Source of the DNA: Eubacterium ramulus
Lineage (GTDB): Bacteria > Bacillota > Clostridia > Lachnospirales > Lachnospiraceae
Length of the DNA: 64,000 bases
Assembly (NCBI RefSeq): GCF_003122485.1
Contig: NZ_JRFU01000121.1
Coordinates: 26,857-90,856, forward strand
Direction of reading: 5' to 3'
Position numbers and translations under genes: made by a program. The notes under the pieces were generated by a model. The model had not been told where the DNA came from. It did not search any database and saw only the letters and a list, made by a program, of their open reading frames with translations. Shown in pieces: positions 1 to 8,790 of the stretch (within the stretch, counting starts at the first letter, position 1; each line of letters starts with the position of its first letter).

Positions 1-242
1 CCCATCATAGCCTGCTTTTTCAGCTCAGGACCGGTGATTCTGGAGTCTGTACCGATACCGATGATACATTCGTCCGGCTTGATATTTTTCTTTTTCAGAA
101 GCCAGATGGCGAATGCACGACCGATCAGGTACGCTGCCTCGGAAGTCAGTGTGACATGCTCATTTTCGATGCCTTCACACGCGATGCCCCTTACATCGCT
201 GCCGTTCTGCAACTTCAGTAATTCAGTTTTACTCATTGACAT
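1..242 (-). CDS. Phosphoglucomutase/phosphomannomutase family protein, N-terminal part (gene runs off the window)
   Basis: This is the first ~80 codons of an alpha-D-phosphohexomutase, which interconverts hexose 1- and 6-phosphates. The translated start contains LQNGSDVRGIA and, about 50 residues on, IGIGTDSRITGPEL. These match the N-terminal substrate-loop region of the PGM/PMM family (usual form GRDxR; here GTDSR). The active-site phosphoserine loop lies beyond the window edge. The ATG at 242 is chosen over the one at 236 because an AGGAG (254-258 on the plus strand) lies about 11 nt upstream. The reading is inferred from reverse-complement translation and is incomplete, so the substrate (glucose, mannose or glucosamine phosphate) cannot be decided. 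Confidence 0.75.
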   Translation of the reverse strand, partial: MSMSKTELLKLQNGSDVRGIACEGIENEHVTLTSEAAYLIGRAFAIWLLKKKNIKPDECIIGIGTDSRITGPELKKQAMM

Positions 243-454
243 AAAATGATTTGCTCCTTTTTATTCTTTTTCAGATTGATTATAATTCAGTCGCGTATGG
301 AATACAAGAGAGAATGAAAGAGAGAAAAATAGGAGTGGTTTATAAGCGAATTTGCCTACTATTTTTTACAAATATAAAATCTTTATAAAAAATGCTAAAA
401 AAGTATAAAAACGATTCAATTTTTCTCAAATTTGATTTGTTATTAAGTAACTGC

Positions 455-483
455 TTGGTAACTCAAAAAAAGAGGAGTATAAT
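455..483 (+). promoter_or_regulatory. Sigma-A-type promoter of the fatty-acid transporter gene
   Basis: TTGGTA (455-460), a 17-nt spacer, then a perfect TATAAT (478-483). It lies about 40 nt upstream of the start codon at 522, which is preceded by a purine-rich GAGAAAGGAGAGG. The rest of 243-454 is very AT-rich and shows no other gene. Confidence 0.7.
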
Positions 484-521
484 ACAATGCATAGTTCAAG
501 GTAGAGAAAGGAGAGGGGACT

Positions 522-1904
522 ATGTTTAAAAAATTTACAAATGGCTGTGTAAAACTCGTACAGCGATTCCTTCCTGACGCATTCGTTTTCTGTATTATCT
601 TAACGATTGTCGTATTTATCGCAGCAATGCCGGTAGCAGGTATGAATCCGATCGAAGTTGCAAACGCCTGGGGATCAGGTGTATGGGGACTGTTAGCATT
701 CTCTATGCAGATGGCACTGGTTCTTGTACTTGGTAGTGCATTGGCAAACGCACCGGCTATCAAGAGAATTATTGTAAAACTTGCTGGAGTACCGAAAAAA
801 CCAGCAGGAGCAGTTGCATTTGTTACAATTATTTCTGCAATCTGCTGCTTTATTAACTGGGGATTTGGTCTGATCATCGGCGCATTACTTGCAAAAGAAG
901 TAGCAAAGAAGATTAAAGGTCTTGATTATCGTCTGATCATTGCAGCCGCTTATTCAGGATTCGTAATCTGGCATTCAGGAATTTCCGGATCTATTCCGCT
1001 TGGTATGACAGCTCTCGATGTTGACGGAACTGTTGCAAATACAGGTGGAGCAGTTACAGAGGTTGTTCCTACATCACAGACAATTTTCTCTGCATGGAAC
1101 CTGATCATGGTTGTAGCAGTAGTAGTTGTTGTCGCTATCGTAAATGCAAAAATGCATCCGGATGCAAAAGATGTTGTTTCCATAGATCCGAAACTTCTGG
1201 AAGATGCACCGGAAGCAGTTGAGACAAAAGCGAAAAAAGATCGTACACCGGCTGAGAAACTTGAGAACAGTATGATTCTTTCTTATATCGTTGTTGTAAT
1301 CGGAGCAGTTTATCTGATTTACTATTTCGTGAATGCAGGTTCTATTCTGAACGCATTATCACTGAATATCGTAAACTTGATTTTCTTAATCCTTGGTATT
1401 GCATTCCATAAGACACCGATCGGTTATGTAAAAGCCATCATGGAGTCTGCAGAGAGTGCTGGTGGTATTATCTTACAGTTCCCATTCTACGCTGGTATTC
1501 AGGGTATGATGGTTACCGCAGGTTCAAACGGCGTATCCCTTGCATCTGCAATCAGTAATGGATTTGTAAGTATTTCTACACCGCGTACATTCCCGGTACT
1601 GTGCTACTTAGCAGCAGGTATCGTAAACTTCTTCGTACCGTCAGGCGGCGGACAGTGGGCTGTTCAGGGACCTATCATGATGCCTGCAGGATTAAAACTT
1701 GGCGTTACACCAGCTGTTACAGCTATGGGTATTGCCTGGGGTGATGCATGGACAAACATGCTGCAGCCGTTCTGGGCACTTCCGGCACTTGGTATCGCAG
1801 GTCTGGGTGCAAGAGATATCATGGGTTACTGTGCAATCGTACTGATCGTATCCGGTATCGTTACAGCACTTGGATTCCTGTTCTTAGTACCATTACTGGC
1901 ATAG
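522..1904 (+). CDS. Short-chain fatty acid transporter, AtoE family
   Basis: A 460-residue polytopic membrane protein of the AtoE/short-chain fatty acid transporter family. It probably moves acetoacetate, butyrate or similar short carboxylates across the cytoplasmic membrane. Hydrophobic helices span the whole length, with a charged cytoplasmic stretch around residues 215-250. Family-like segments include FxPDAFVFCIILTIVVF near the N-terminus, the Trp-rich INWGFGLIIGALLAKE, and VNFFVPSGGGQWAVQGP in the last third. Length fits the family (~440-460). It has its own promoter and a strong SD. The next gene follows after 36 nt, so the two may be co-transcribed. Substrate is inferred; no fatty-acid CoA-transferase gene is adjacent. 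Confidence 0.85.
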   Translation: MFKKFTNGCVKLVQRFLPDAFVFCIILTIVVFIAAMPVAGMNPIEVANAWGSGVWGLLAFSMQMALVLVLGSALANAPAIKRIIVKLAGVPKKPAGAVAFVTIISAICCFINWGFGLIIGALLAKEVAKKIKGLDYRLIIAAAYSGFVIWHSGISGSIPLGMTALDVDGTVANTGGAVTEVVPTSQTIFSAWNLIMVVAVVVVVAIVNAKMHPDAKDVVSIDPKLLEDAPEAVETKAKKDRTPAEKLENSMILSYIVVVIGAVYLIYYFVNAGSILNALSLNIVNLIFLILGIAFHKTPIGYVKAIMESAESAGGIILQFPFYAGIQGMMVTAGSNGVSLASAISNGFVSISTPRTFPVLCYLAAGIVNFFVPSGGGQWAVQGPIMMPAGLKLGVTPAVTAMGIAWGDAWTNMLQPFWALPALGIAGLGARDIMGYCAIVLIVSGIVTALGFLFLVPLLA

Positions 1905-1940
1905 GAAGAAATAATTTTTAGAAAGTTTGTTTTTTAACGT

Positions 1941-2495
1941 ATGGAAAATGTAACAATTATCAGTCACCTGACCCCGCGTGAGTGGAAAATGTCGTGGGAA
2001 AATAAGGTTGTGGAAGATTCAAGAGAGAATATGCGTGCGTATCAGCAGCAGAATTGCTTTTGGGGACATTTTAAGAATGACAGGGACTTTACGATCTGCC
2101 ATCACAAAGAGTTTGAAATTAAAGGTATGAGTCTTGGACTTTACTTTAATGGAACAATCGAAGATGATGAGCGTGGTTGTAAGATTGTTGGTAAATTCGG
2201 AAAGAAGAAAACAGCAAATCTGTTTCTTGGAATGGGAGCAGCGCTCTGTATCGCAGCAATATTTGGAGCAATCGCACGTCAGGATATGGAAGTATCCATT
2301 GTCGCGACTGTATTGCTTGCCATTTTACTGATTGTCTATTTTGCAAAGCCACAGAAGGGACAGAAACGGATTCTGGACCAGCTGGAGAAAATATCCTTTG
2401 ATAATAACTATCATAGAAAGGTGAGTAAAAAAGCAAAAGCAGATGTGAAGAAAAAACGAACCATGCGGGAAAAAGCAATGGTGAATGTGGAGTAA
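1941..2495 (+). CDS. Hypothetical membrane protein with two transmembrane helices
   Basis: 184 residues, not recognised. The N-terminal ~90 residues are soluble and mixed alpha/beta (contains FEIKGMSLGLYFNGTIEDDERG). Two hydrophobic helices follow (about 94-111 and 118-135), then a basic, Lys-rich tail (KKAKADVKKKRTMREKAM). The pattern resembles small PH-like membrane-anchored proteins, but no family can be assigned. No clear Shine-Dalgarno precedes the ATG; translation may depend on read-through from the transporter gene 36 nt upstream. A terminator follows directly. Confidence 0.6.
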   Translation: MENVTIISHLTPREWKMSWENKVVEDSRENMRAYQQQNCFWGHFKNDRDFTICHHKEFEIKGMSLGLYFNGTIEDDERGCKIVGKFGKKKTANLFLGMGAALCIAAIFGAIARQDMEVSIVATVLLAILLIVYFAKPQKGQKRILDQLEKISFDNNYHRKVSKKAKADVKKKRTMREKAMVNVE

Positions 2496-2502
2496 AAAGG
2501 AA

Positions 2503-2542
2503 AACCCGAACAGATCAGAAATGAACTGTTCGGGTTCTTTCT
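2503..2542. terminator. Bidirectional rho-independent terminator
   Basis: Arms AACCCGAACAG (2503-2513) and CTGTTCGGGTT (2526-2536) form a perfect 11-bp stem followed by CTTTCTTTG. On the minus strand the arm is followed by TTTTCCTTTTT. It separates the plus-strand membrane protein gene from the converging kinase gene. Confidence 0.85.
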
Positions 2543-2662
2543 TTGCTTGATTGGAAATTATGCTGAATTTCTTATTAAACGCTTGATTATCTATACAATC
2601 TGCCGGTCATAAGAAGTAAGTATAAATGTTCACAAATCTATTGCAAGGAGAATGAGAAGAAA

Positions 2663-4081
2663 TTAATTTTCATTCTCTGCATAAGGGAGGGTGAAGATAA
2701 ATTCGGTTCCTACCCCTTCGGTACTGATGACATTAATATTTTCATGGTGTGCATGAATGATCTCTTTTACAATGGCAAGACCAAGTCCGGTGCCTTTTTT
2801 ATCTTTTCCACGGGATGCATCTGTCTTATAAAAACGTTCCCAGATACGTCCGATGCTGTCTTTGGGAATACCAATGCCGCGATCTTTGACGGATACAAAT
2901 ACCTTTCCGTTTCGCAGCGTAGTTTCAATCGTGATGGCGGAATCTGCATTGCTGAATTTAAAAGCATTGTCGATCAGATTGTGCATAACCTGATCAATTT
3001 TTGCGGAATCTGCTTTGACATACAGTTCGTCTCCGGTCAGGATCAGGTCAAAGGAAAGGCGCTTTTCTTTACAGCGTCCCTCAAACATCAGTATTGTTCG
3101 TTTGATGAGCTGATTCAGATCAAATACGGTCAGATTCAGGTACGTGCCTTTAGAACCATATTTATTCAATTCCAGAAGACTTTGCGTCAGCTTTTCCAGA
3201 CGTTCTGCTTCAAAAATGATAACGTTTAAATATTTTTCCTGTAACTCCGGTGGAATCGTACCATCTGCCATCGCCTGTGCGTAACCTTTGATGGATGTCA
3301 GTGGAGAACGGAAGTCGTGAGACACATTGGAAACGAATTTGTGCTGATCGTTTTCAAGTGCATCCAATTCCACTGCCATGTAGGTTAAAGTATCTGCCAG
3401 TGTTCCAAGTTCATCCTGCCGATGCAACTCCAGTTTGGTTTCAAAATCGCCCTCTGCATAGGAGACAGCGGCTTTACAGATCGTATTCAGTGGGCGGTAA
3501 ACGGTAAAGAAGAATACCACCAAAATGATCATGGCCAGCAGTGCCAGAAAAATCAGGGACAGATAATAACTGTTCAGTAAGCCATATTGCAGATCTGAAA
3601 TGTGGCTCAGTGGCTGACAGATCAGGACATAACAGCTTACACTGTAATTATGAGTGACCGGCGTATAAACACTTAGCACATCGGAATCATAAAGGTTGTA
3701 AAAATGGTTGATATTATAATAATCGCTTCCAAAATCCAGAATGTCAAAATCCGGGATCATTTCGGAGTCAGTGGCTTCCCAGGATTCGGTAGAAGTCACA
3801 AGAATTTTCCCGTCGGTATCCACGACATAAATATCTGCATTCAGGTAGCTGCCTACTGCATAAAGCTGTTTTTGAAACTGTGTCAGCGTCATATCGGAAC
3901 TGTAATAGTTGGTTCCAAAGGACGTGGCGATCAGGTTACTTTCCCGGCGTAGAGCAGAGGCAAAATGTTTTTCGAGATATTTCTGATTGTAACGGGCAGT
4001 AAAGGTGGATATCATAATAAATCCAAGCACTGCAAATACAAGATAAGAAAATATCATCCTGAAAAGTATTTTATGTTTCAT
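2663..4081 (-). CDS. Two-component sensor histidine kinase
   Basis: A 472-residue membrane sensor kinase. TM1 is at about 7-26, an extracytoplasmic sensor domain at ~30-170 (contains DADIYVVDTDGKILVTS-like dCache/PAS features), TM2 at ~171-193, then HAMP (~195-245). The HisKA motif FVSNVSHDFRSPLTSIKGY places the phosphoacceptor at His255. The HATPase_c domain has an N box (VMHNLIDNAFKFS), G1 (DRGIGI) and G2 (GTGLGL). The gene follows its response regulator after 15 nt with only a weak SD, so the two are presumably translated from one message that begins at mutS2. The signal sensed is unknown; the layout resembles PhoR/WalK-type kinases. Confidence 0.92.
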   Translation of the reverse strand: MKHKILFRMIFSYLVFAVLGFIMISTFTARYNQKYLEKHFASALRRESNLIATSFGTNYYSSDMTLTQFQKQLYAVGSYLNADIYVVDTDGKILVTSTESWEATDSEMIPDFDILDFGSDYYNINHFYNLYDSDVLSVYTPVTHNYSVSCYVLICQPLSHISDLQYGLLNSYYLSLIFLALLAMIILVVFFFTVYRPLNTICKAAVSYAEGDFETKLELHRQDELGTLADTLTYMAVELDALENDQHKFVSNVSHDFRSPLTSIKGYAQAMADGTIPPELQEKYLNVIIFEAERLEKLTQSLLELNKYGSKGTYLNLTVFDLNQLIKRTILMFEGRCKEKRLSFDLILTGDELYVKADSAKIDQVMHNLIDNAFKFSNADSAITIETTLRNGKVFVSVKDRGIGIPKDSIGRIWERFYKTDASRGKDKKGTGLGLAIVKEIIHAHHENINVISTEGVGTEFIFTLPYAENEN

Positions 4082-4096
4082 ATGAAATAAATGCGG

Positions 4097-4795
4097 TTAG
4101 CGGCGTTCGAATTTGTATCCGATGCCCCATACCGTTGAAATCCCCCAATGTTCGTGATCTTTGATTTTTTCCCGGAGACGTTTGACATGTACGTCAACGG
4201 TACGTGTGTCGCCCAGATATTCATAGCCCCAGATGTTGTCCAAAAGCTGTTCTCTGGTGAACACCTGATTTGGAGAGGAAGCAAGGAAATACAGAAGTTC
4301 CAGCTCCTTTGGCGGCATGTCGATGATCTGTCCGTAATACATGACAGAGTAGTTGGTCAGATTGATGACCAGATCCGGATATTCCACACATTTGATCTCT
4401 GGTTCTGCCTTTTCCGGTTTCATGACCTGATAGCGTCTCAGCACTGCTTTGACTCTCGCAACTAATTCCTTAGAATCGAATGGCTTGATGATATAGTCGT
4501 CAGCGCCAAGTTCCAGACCAAGTACTTTGTCAAATACTTCACCTTTGGCAGAAAGCATAATGATCGGTACGTTGGACTGTGTCCGGATCTCACGGCAGAC
4601 CTGATATCCGTCGATGCCCGGGAGCATCAGATCCAGTAAAATGAGATTTGGCTGATAAGTTTTAAATTCGCGCAGAGCGGATTCTCCGTCTTCTACGATC
4701 TTCGTATCATAACATTCTTTCAGCAGATACAATGAGATCAGCTCAGCGATATTGGCATCGTCATCTACGATCAGAATTTTCTGTTTGACTGCCAT
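4097..4795 (-). CDS. OmpR/PhoB-family response regulator
   Basis: 232 residues. The receiver domain (1-120) has the acidic pocket D11-D12-D13, the phosphoacceptor Asp55 in LLDLMLPG, Ser82 and the switch Lys104 in IIKPFD. A winged-helix DNA-binding domain (~135-232) ends in VWGIGYKFERR, typical of the OmpR class. The start has an AGGAGGA SD that overlaps the mutS2 stop codon region, with 10 nt between genes, indicating co-transcription with mutS2. The partner kinase is the next gene downstream. Its regulon is not visible from the sequence. Confidence 0.93.
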   Translation of the reverse strand: MAVKQKILIVDDDANIAELISLYLLKECYDTKIVEDGESALREFKTYQPNLILLDLMLPGIDGYQVCREIRTQSNVPIIMLSAKGEVFDKVLGLELGADDYIIKPFDSKELVARVKAVLRRYQVMKPEKAEPEIKCVEYPDLVINLTNYSVMYYGQIIDMPPKELELLYFLASSPNQVFTREQLLDNIWGYEYLGDTRTVDVHVKRLREKIKDHEHWGISTVWGIGYKFERR

Positions 4796-4805
4796 AATTT
4801 TCCTC

Positions 4806-7181
4806 CTATTCGAATTCGGCGATCGTTACACCGGCATCACCTTCGCCAAATTCGCCAAGATGATAAGATTTTACATATTTTTGTTTCTTTAAATGGTTCT
4901 GAACCGCTTTGCGCAGCGCACCGGTACCTTTTCCGTGAACAATACGCACGGTTTTTAAATGTGCCAGATAAGCGTCATCCAGATATTTATCCAGTTCGAT
5001 TAGAGCTTCATCTACGGTTTTACCGATCAGGTTGATTTCTGGAGAAACGGATAATGATTTTGCCATTTTCAGCTTGCCGGCGCCGGTTTTTGTGTTTTGT
5101 ACAACCGGAGTGGCATCTTCGTTTAACAGAACAAGATCGCGGATATTGGTCTGATAACGCAGGATACCAGCTTGCACGAACAGATTTCCTTTGGCATCCG
5201 GAAGGGTGTGAACGGTTCCCTTCAGGTTCATGCTGAGAATCTTGACGGAATCCCCCAGACGCAGCTTCTTCGGAACGTTGTGGTTGACGGCAGCTTTCTT
5301 TTTCATGGAAGATTTGGACTGAGCTTTGTCCAGTTTCTTGCGGACTTTTTCACGGTCTTTTTCCATGGCAGCAGCATCCACATGAGTTTTGCCATATTTA
5401 TGGAAGTTGCGGATGGTTTCGTCTGCCAGATCTTTTGCTTCTTTTAAAATAGCGGCGGCCTGTTGGTTTGCTTCCTGTAAAATACGGTCGCGGCTGCGGT
5501 TTAATTTATCCTGTTTTTCTTCTAATTGTTTCTTTAAAGAGGCAGCTTCCTGTTTGTAACGGTTGATCTCTGCCTGTTCTTTTTCAATGGTGAGACGGCT
5601 CTGTTCCAGATCAGCGATCACGTCCTCAAAACTTTCATTTTCTTTGGTAATGCGTGTTTTGGCATCTTCGATTAGATCAGAAGGAAGTCCGATCTTGCTG
5701 GAAATGGCAAAGGCATTACTTTTGCCCGGAATACCGATCAGCAGACGGTAGGTAGGGCTTAAGGTCTGTACGCTGAATTCGCAGCAGGCATTTTCTACAC
5801 CTTCTGTGGAGAGTGCGTAAAGCTTGATCTCACTGTAGTGCGTGGTTGCCATGGTGCGAATCTTATCCTGACGAAGACGGTCGAGGATGGAAATCGCAAG
5901 GGCGGCACCTTCATCCGGATCTGTACCGGCACACAACTCATCAAAAAGAACGAGGGAGTGCGGGGTAGCATGTTTCAGGATGGAAACGATGTTTGTCATA
6001 TGAGAAGAAAAAGTACTCAGACTCTGCTCAATACTCTGTTCATCTCCGATATCTGCGTATACATCGTCAAAAATAGCAAGTTCGGAACGATCTTTTGCCG
6101 GAATGTGCAATCCTGCCTGTCCCATCAGGGTAAACAGACCGACCGTTTTTAAAGAAACGGTTTTACCACCAGTATTCGGTCCGGTAACGATCAGCAGGTG
6201 AAACTCATCGCCCAGATGAACATCGATGGGAACGACTTTTTTCGGGTTCAGCAGCGGATGTCGTCCCTGACGGATCCGGATACGTCCTTCCGTGTTGAAG
6301 ATCGGAGCCATACCGTTTTGGATTTTTGCCAGATTTGCCTTTGCAAAAATAAAATCAAGATCCGTCAGGATATGATAATTATCCATCAGGAAATCTGAGT
6401 ACTGGGCAGTCAGATTACTGAGTTCTGCCAACACTGCTTCGATGGCTTCCTGCTCTTTTAAAAATGCTTCTTTTAAATCGTTATTTAATTTTACAACGGA
6501 CATCGGTTCGATAAACAGGGTGGAACCGGTAGCGGACTGATCGTGGATCATGCCTGGAACCTGTCCTTTGTATTCTGCCTTGACCGGCAGACAGTAACGA
6601 CCGTTTCGCATGGTGACAACCGTATCCTGTAAATAAGAACGGGTGGTGGAACTGTTCAACAAACTGTTCATGGCACCATGGATCTTGTCATTGATATTGC
6701 GGATGGTTCGCCGCACACTGTGCAGAGCCGGGCTTGCATCATCACTGATCTCATCCTCTGCTAAAATACAGCGGCGGATTTCTTCTAAAAGCGGTGTCAG
6801 CGGCTCAAGTCTTGCAAACATATCATCCAGCGAATCCTTTGGCAGATCGTCACGGTTTTCTCTGGAATAAGATTTTGCGCGTTTCGTAATCTCTAACAGG
6901 TTACAGACAGACAGAAGTTCGGCAGCGTTTAATGTACCGCCGATTTCCAGTCGTTTCATCTGAAATCCCGGATCTTTTAAGCCACCGAAAGTCAGATTGC
7001 CTTTGCGGTAGATGCGGGAAAGTGCATCCGATGTCTGTGTCTGTGCCTGTATGATATCCTGTTTGTCTGTCATAGGCTTCAGTTCGAGACAGCGTTTTTT
7101 GCCGGCATCGGAAGTCGCCTGATCTGCAAGCAGGTGAATGATTTTGTCATATTCTAAAACTTTTAATGCTTTTTGATTCAT
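4806..7181 (-). CDS. mutS2: MutS2 family endonuclease/ATPase (RqcU-like)
   Basis: 791 residues, the usual MutS2 length. A MutS core/lever region (1-310) is followed by a Walker A loop GPNTGGKT at 334-341, a Walker B (LVLFDELCAGTDPDEGA), and a long Lys/Glu-rich coiled coil (~515-640). A C-terminal Smr domain (~712-791) contains INLIGKTVDEAL and VHGKGTGALR. MutS2 proteins were linked to suppression of recombination and more recently to splitting of collided ribosomes. The start is preceded by GGAGGA. It is the first gene of an operon with the response regulator and kinase, an unusual pairing whose meaning is unknown. Confidence 0.95.
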   Translation of the reverse strand: MNQKALKVLEYDKIIHLLADQATSDAGKKRCLELKPMTDKQDIIQAQTQTSDALSRIYRKGNLTFGGLKDPGFQMKRLEIGGTLNAAELLSVCNLLEITKRAKSYSRENRDDLPKDSLDDMFARLEPLTPLLEEIRRCILAEDEISDDASPALHSVRRTIRNINDKIHGAMNSLLNSSTTRSYLQDTVVTMRNGRYCLPVKAEYKGQVPGMIHDQSATGSTLFIEPMSVVKLNNDLKEAFLKEQEAIEAVLAELSNLTAQYSDFLMDNYHILTDLDFIFAKANLAKIQNGMAPIFNTEGRIRIRQGRHPLLNPKKVVPIDVHLGDEFHLLIVTGPNTGGKTVSLKTVGLFTLMGQAGLHIPAKDRSELAIFDDVYADIGDEQSIEQSLSTFSSHMTNIVSILKHATPHSLVLFDELCAGTDPDEGAALAISILDRLRQDKIRTMATTHYSEIKLYALSTEGVENACCEFSVQTLSPTYRLLIGIPGKSNAFAISSKIGLPSDLIEDAKTRITKENESFEDVIADLEQSRLTIEKEQAEINRYKQEAASLKKQLEEKQDKLNRSRDRILQEANQQAAAILKEAKDLADETIRNFHKYGKTHVDAAAMEKDREKVRKKLDKAQSKSSMKKKAAVNHNVPKKLRLGDSVKILSMNLKGTVHTLPDAKGNLFVQAGILRYQTNIRDLVLLNEDATPVVQNTKTGAGKLKMAKSLSVSPEINLIGKTVDEALIELDKYLDDAYLAHLKTVRIVHGKGTGALRKAVQNHLKKQKYVKSYHLGEFGEGDAGVTIAEFE

Positions 7182-7416
7182 ATGTCCTCCATAACATAAA
7201 CAACATAAACGAAATTAAGTCGCTATTATTTATATTTTAACGCATAATCAGGAAAGTGAAAAGAGAAGATTGCATTAATTTTGCTATGGTATTGGCACTG
7301 TGGAAGAAATAGTTGCATAAGAATTACAGAAAACGTATAATAGTTCCATAAGACTTATATGCTGAGGGCGTTCCGGAATGTGTGGACGCTGAAATGATTC
7401 AGAAAGGTGTTTGACC

Positions 7417-8664
7417 ATGGATAAGAAAAAGCAGGAAGAATATCATTTTGTAAAAGAGCATATCAAGAAAATTCCGCCGGATCGAAAGAAACGGAGAATG
7501 AGTCTGGGATGGACGATTCTTCTGGCAGCTGTGTTCGGTGTGGTTGCTGCACTGGTGTTTTGTGCTGTAAAACCGGCAATCGAGCGGCTGTTTCAGTCCG
7601 AAAATGAGCAGGTAGTATTGTCCAGTGATGAGACAAAAGAAGCGGATACTGCTGATGAACCGGTATATATTACAGAAACGCAGCAGATGGATCTGAATGA
7701 TTATCAGATTTTGCAAAATAAACTGTATGCGGTGGGACGGGAAGCGAACAAATCCGTGGTGTCCGTCAAAGGCATCGGACAGACGACGGATTGGTTTGAC
7801 ACGGAGCATGTGATGGAAAATCAGGGTTCCGGCATTATTCTTGCCGATACGAACGGTCGTTATCTGATCGCTACGGAGCGAAAGTTGATTGCAGAAGCAA
7901 ACCAGATTGAGGTCAGCTTTTATGATGACAGTACTGCGGAAGCAGAACTGATCGCGTACGATGGAACGACCGGAATTGCTGTTTTAAGTGTACAGAAAAG
8001 TCAGGTGTCAGAGGATACGCAAAACCGGGTGGCAGCAGCGACTCTGGGAAGTTCTTCGGCACTGACACAGGGAACCATTGTGATCGCAATCGGAAGTCCG
8101 CTTGGAGAGCCTTTTTCAGTTCTGACGGGAAACGTGACTTCCAGCAGTCATGAAGTGACAGCTACGGATGCAAATTATAAAGTGATTTCCACAGATATTA
8201 ATGCCGGTTCAGGCGGAAGTGGTGCGCTGATCAACTTAAACGGTGAGGTCGTGGGACTGATCTTGCAGAGTTTTGGTACGGAGGCAGCACAAAGTACCGT
8301 TACAGCGATTGGTATTACAGAGATCCGTTCTATGCTGGAAAAAATGTCAAATGGGGATACTCCGGCGTATCTTGGTCTGGAAGTGAGTACAGTGTCAAGT
8401 ACTATCGCCAAAGAGAACAAGATCCCGAAAGGGGTATATGTGAAAAATGTCGCACAGGATTCGCCGGCGATGCAGGCGGGACTTCAAAATGGCGATGTGA
8501 TCACACAGATTGGCAATACAGAACTGACTTCCGCGGAACAGTATCGCACCTGTTTGTTACAGGAAAAAGAGGGGCAGCAGGAGAAAGTCACACTTCAGCG
8601 TATGGGCGCGGATAAGAAGTATCAGGAAATGACGGTGGAAGTAACGTTTGATGCGGCAAAATAG
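7417..8664 (+). CDS. HtrA/DegP-like S1C-PDZ membrane protein with a degenerate catalytic triad
   Basis: 415 residues: a basic cytoplasmic N-terminus (~1-35), one TM helix (~35-55), an acidic linker, a trypsin-like S1C domain (~85-295) and a C-terminal PDZ domain (~305-400, with VKNVAQDSPAMQAGLQNGDVI). Where HtrA proteases have NNHV the sequence reads ATERKL (152-157), so the catalytic His is missing. The Asp of TDLAVL is Gly186 in TTGIAVL. The Ser region GNSGG is replaced by GSGGSGA (264-270). It is therefore probably a non-proteolytic scaffold or sensor. The ATG at 7417 is chosen because AAAGGTG sits 7 nt upstream; an in-frame TTG at 7411 is less likely. Confidence 0.85.
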   Translation: MDKKKQEEYHFVKEHIKKIPPDRKKRRMSLGWTILLAAVFGVVAALVFCAVKPAIERLFQSENEQVVLSSDETKEADTADEPVYITETQQMDLNDYQILQNKLYAVGREANKSVVSVKGIGQTTDWFDTEHVMENQGSGIILADTNGRYLIATERKLIAEANQIEVSFYDDSTAEAELIAYDGTTGIAVLSVQKSQVSEDTQNRVAAATLGSSSALTQGTIVIAIGSPLGEPFSVLTGNVTSSSHEVTATDANYKVISTDINAGSGGSGALINLNGEVVGLILQSFGTEAAQSTVTAIGITEIRSMLEKMSNGDTPAYLGLEVSTVSSTIAKENKIPKGVYVKNVAQDSPAMQAGLQNGDVITQIGNTELTSAEQYRTCLLQEKEGQQEKVTLQRMGADKKYQEMTVEVTFDAAK

Positions 8665-8790
8665 CTGAAGTGGCAAGAACATAAGAATATAAGGGCAAAA
8701 ACAAGACCAGTCAGAACATGACAGCAAAAATAATACCGTAAGAAAAAGACAGTATGAAATAGAAAGGACCCGACAGGGGATGAGTGAATT

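Noticed and set aside
443..877. Long antisense ORF opposite the fatty-acid transporter
   Set aside because: Its composition is that of a shadow frame (complement of a hydrophobic coding region), with no SD.
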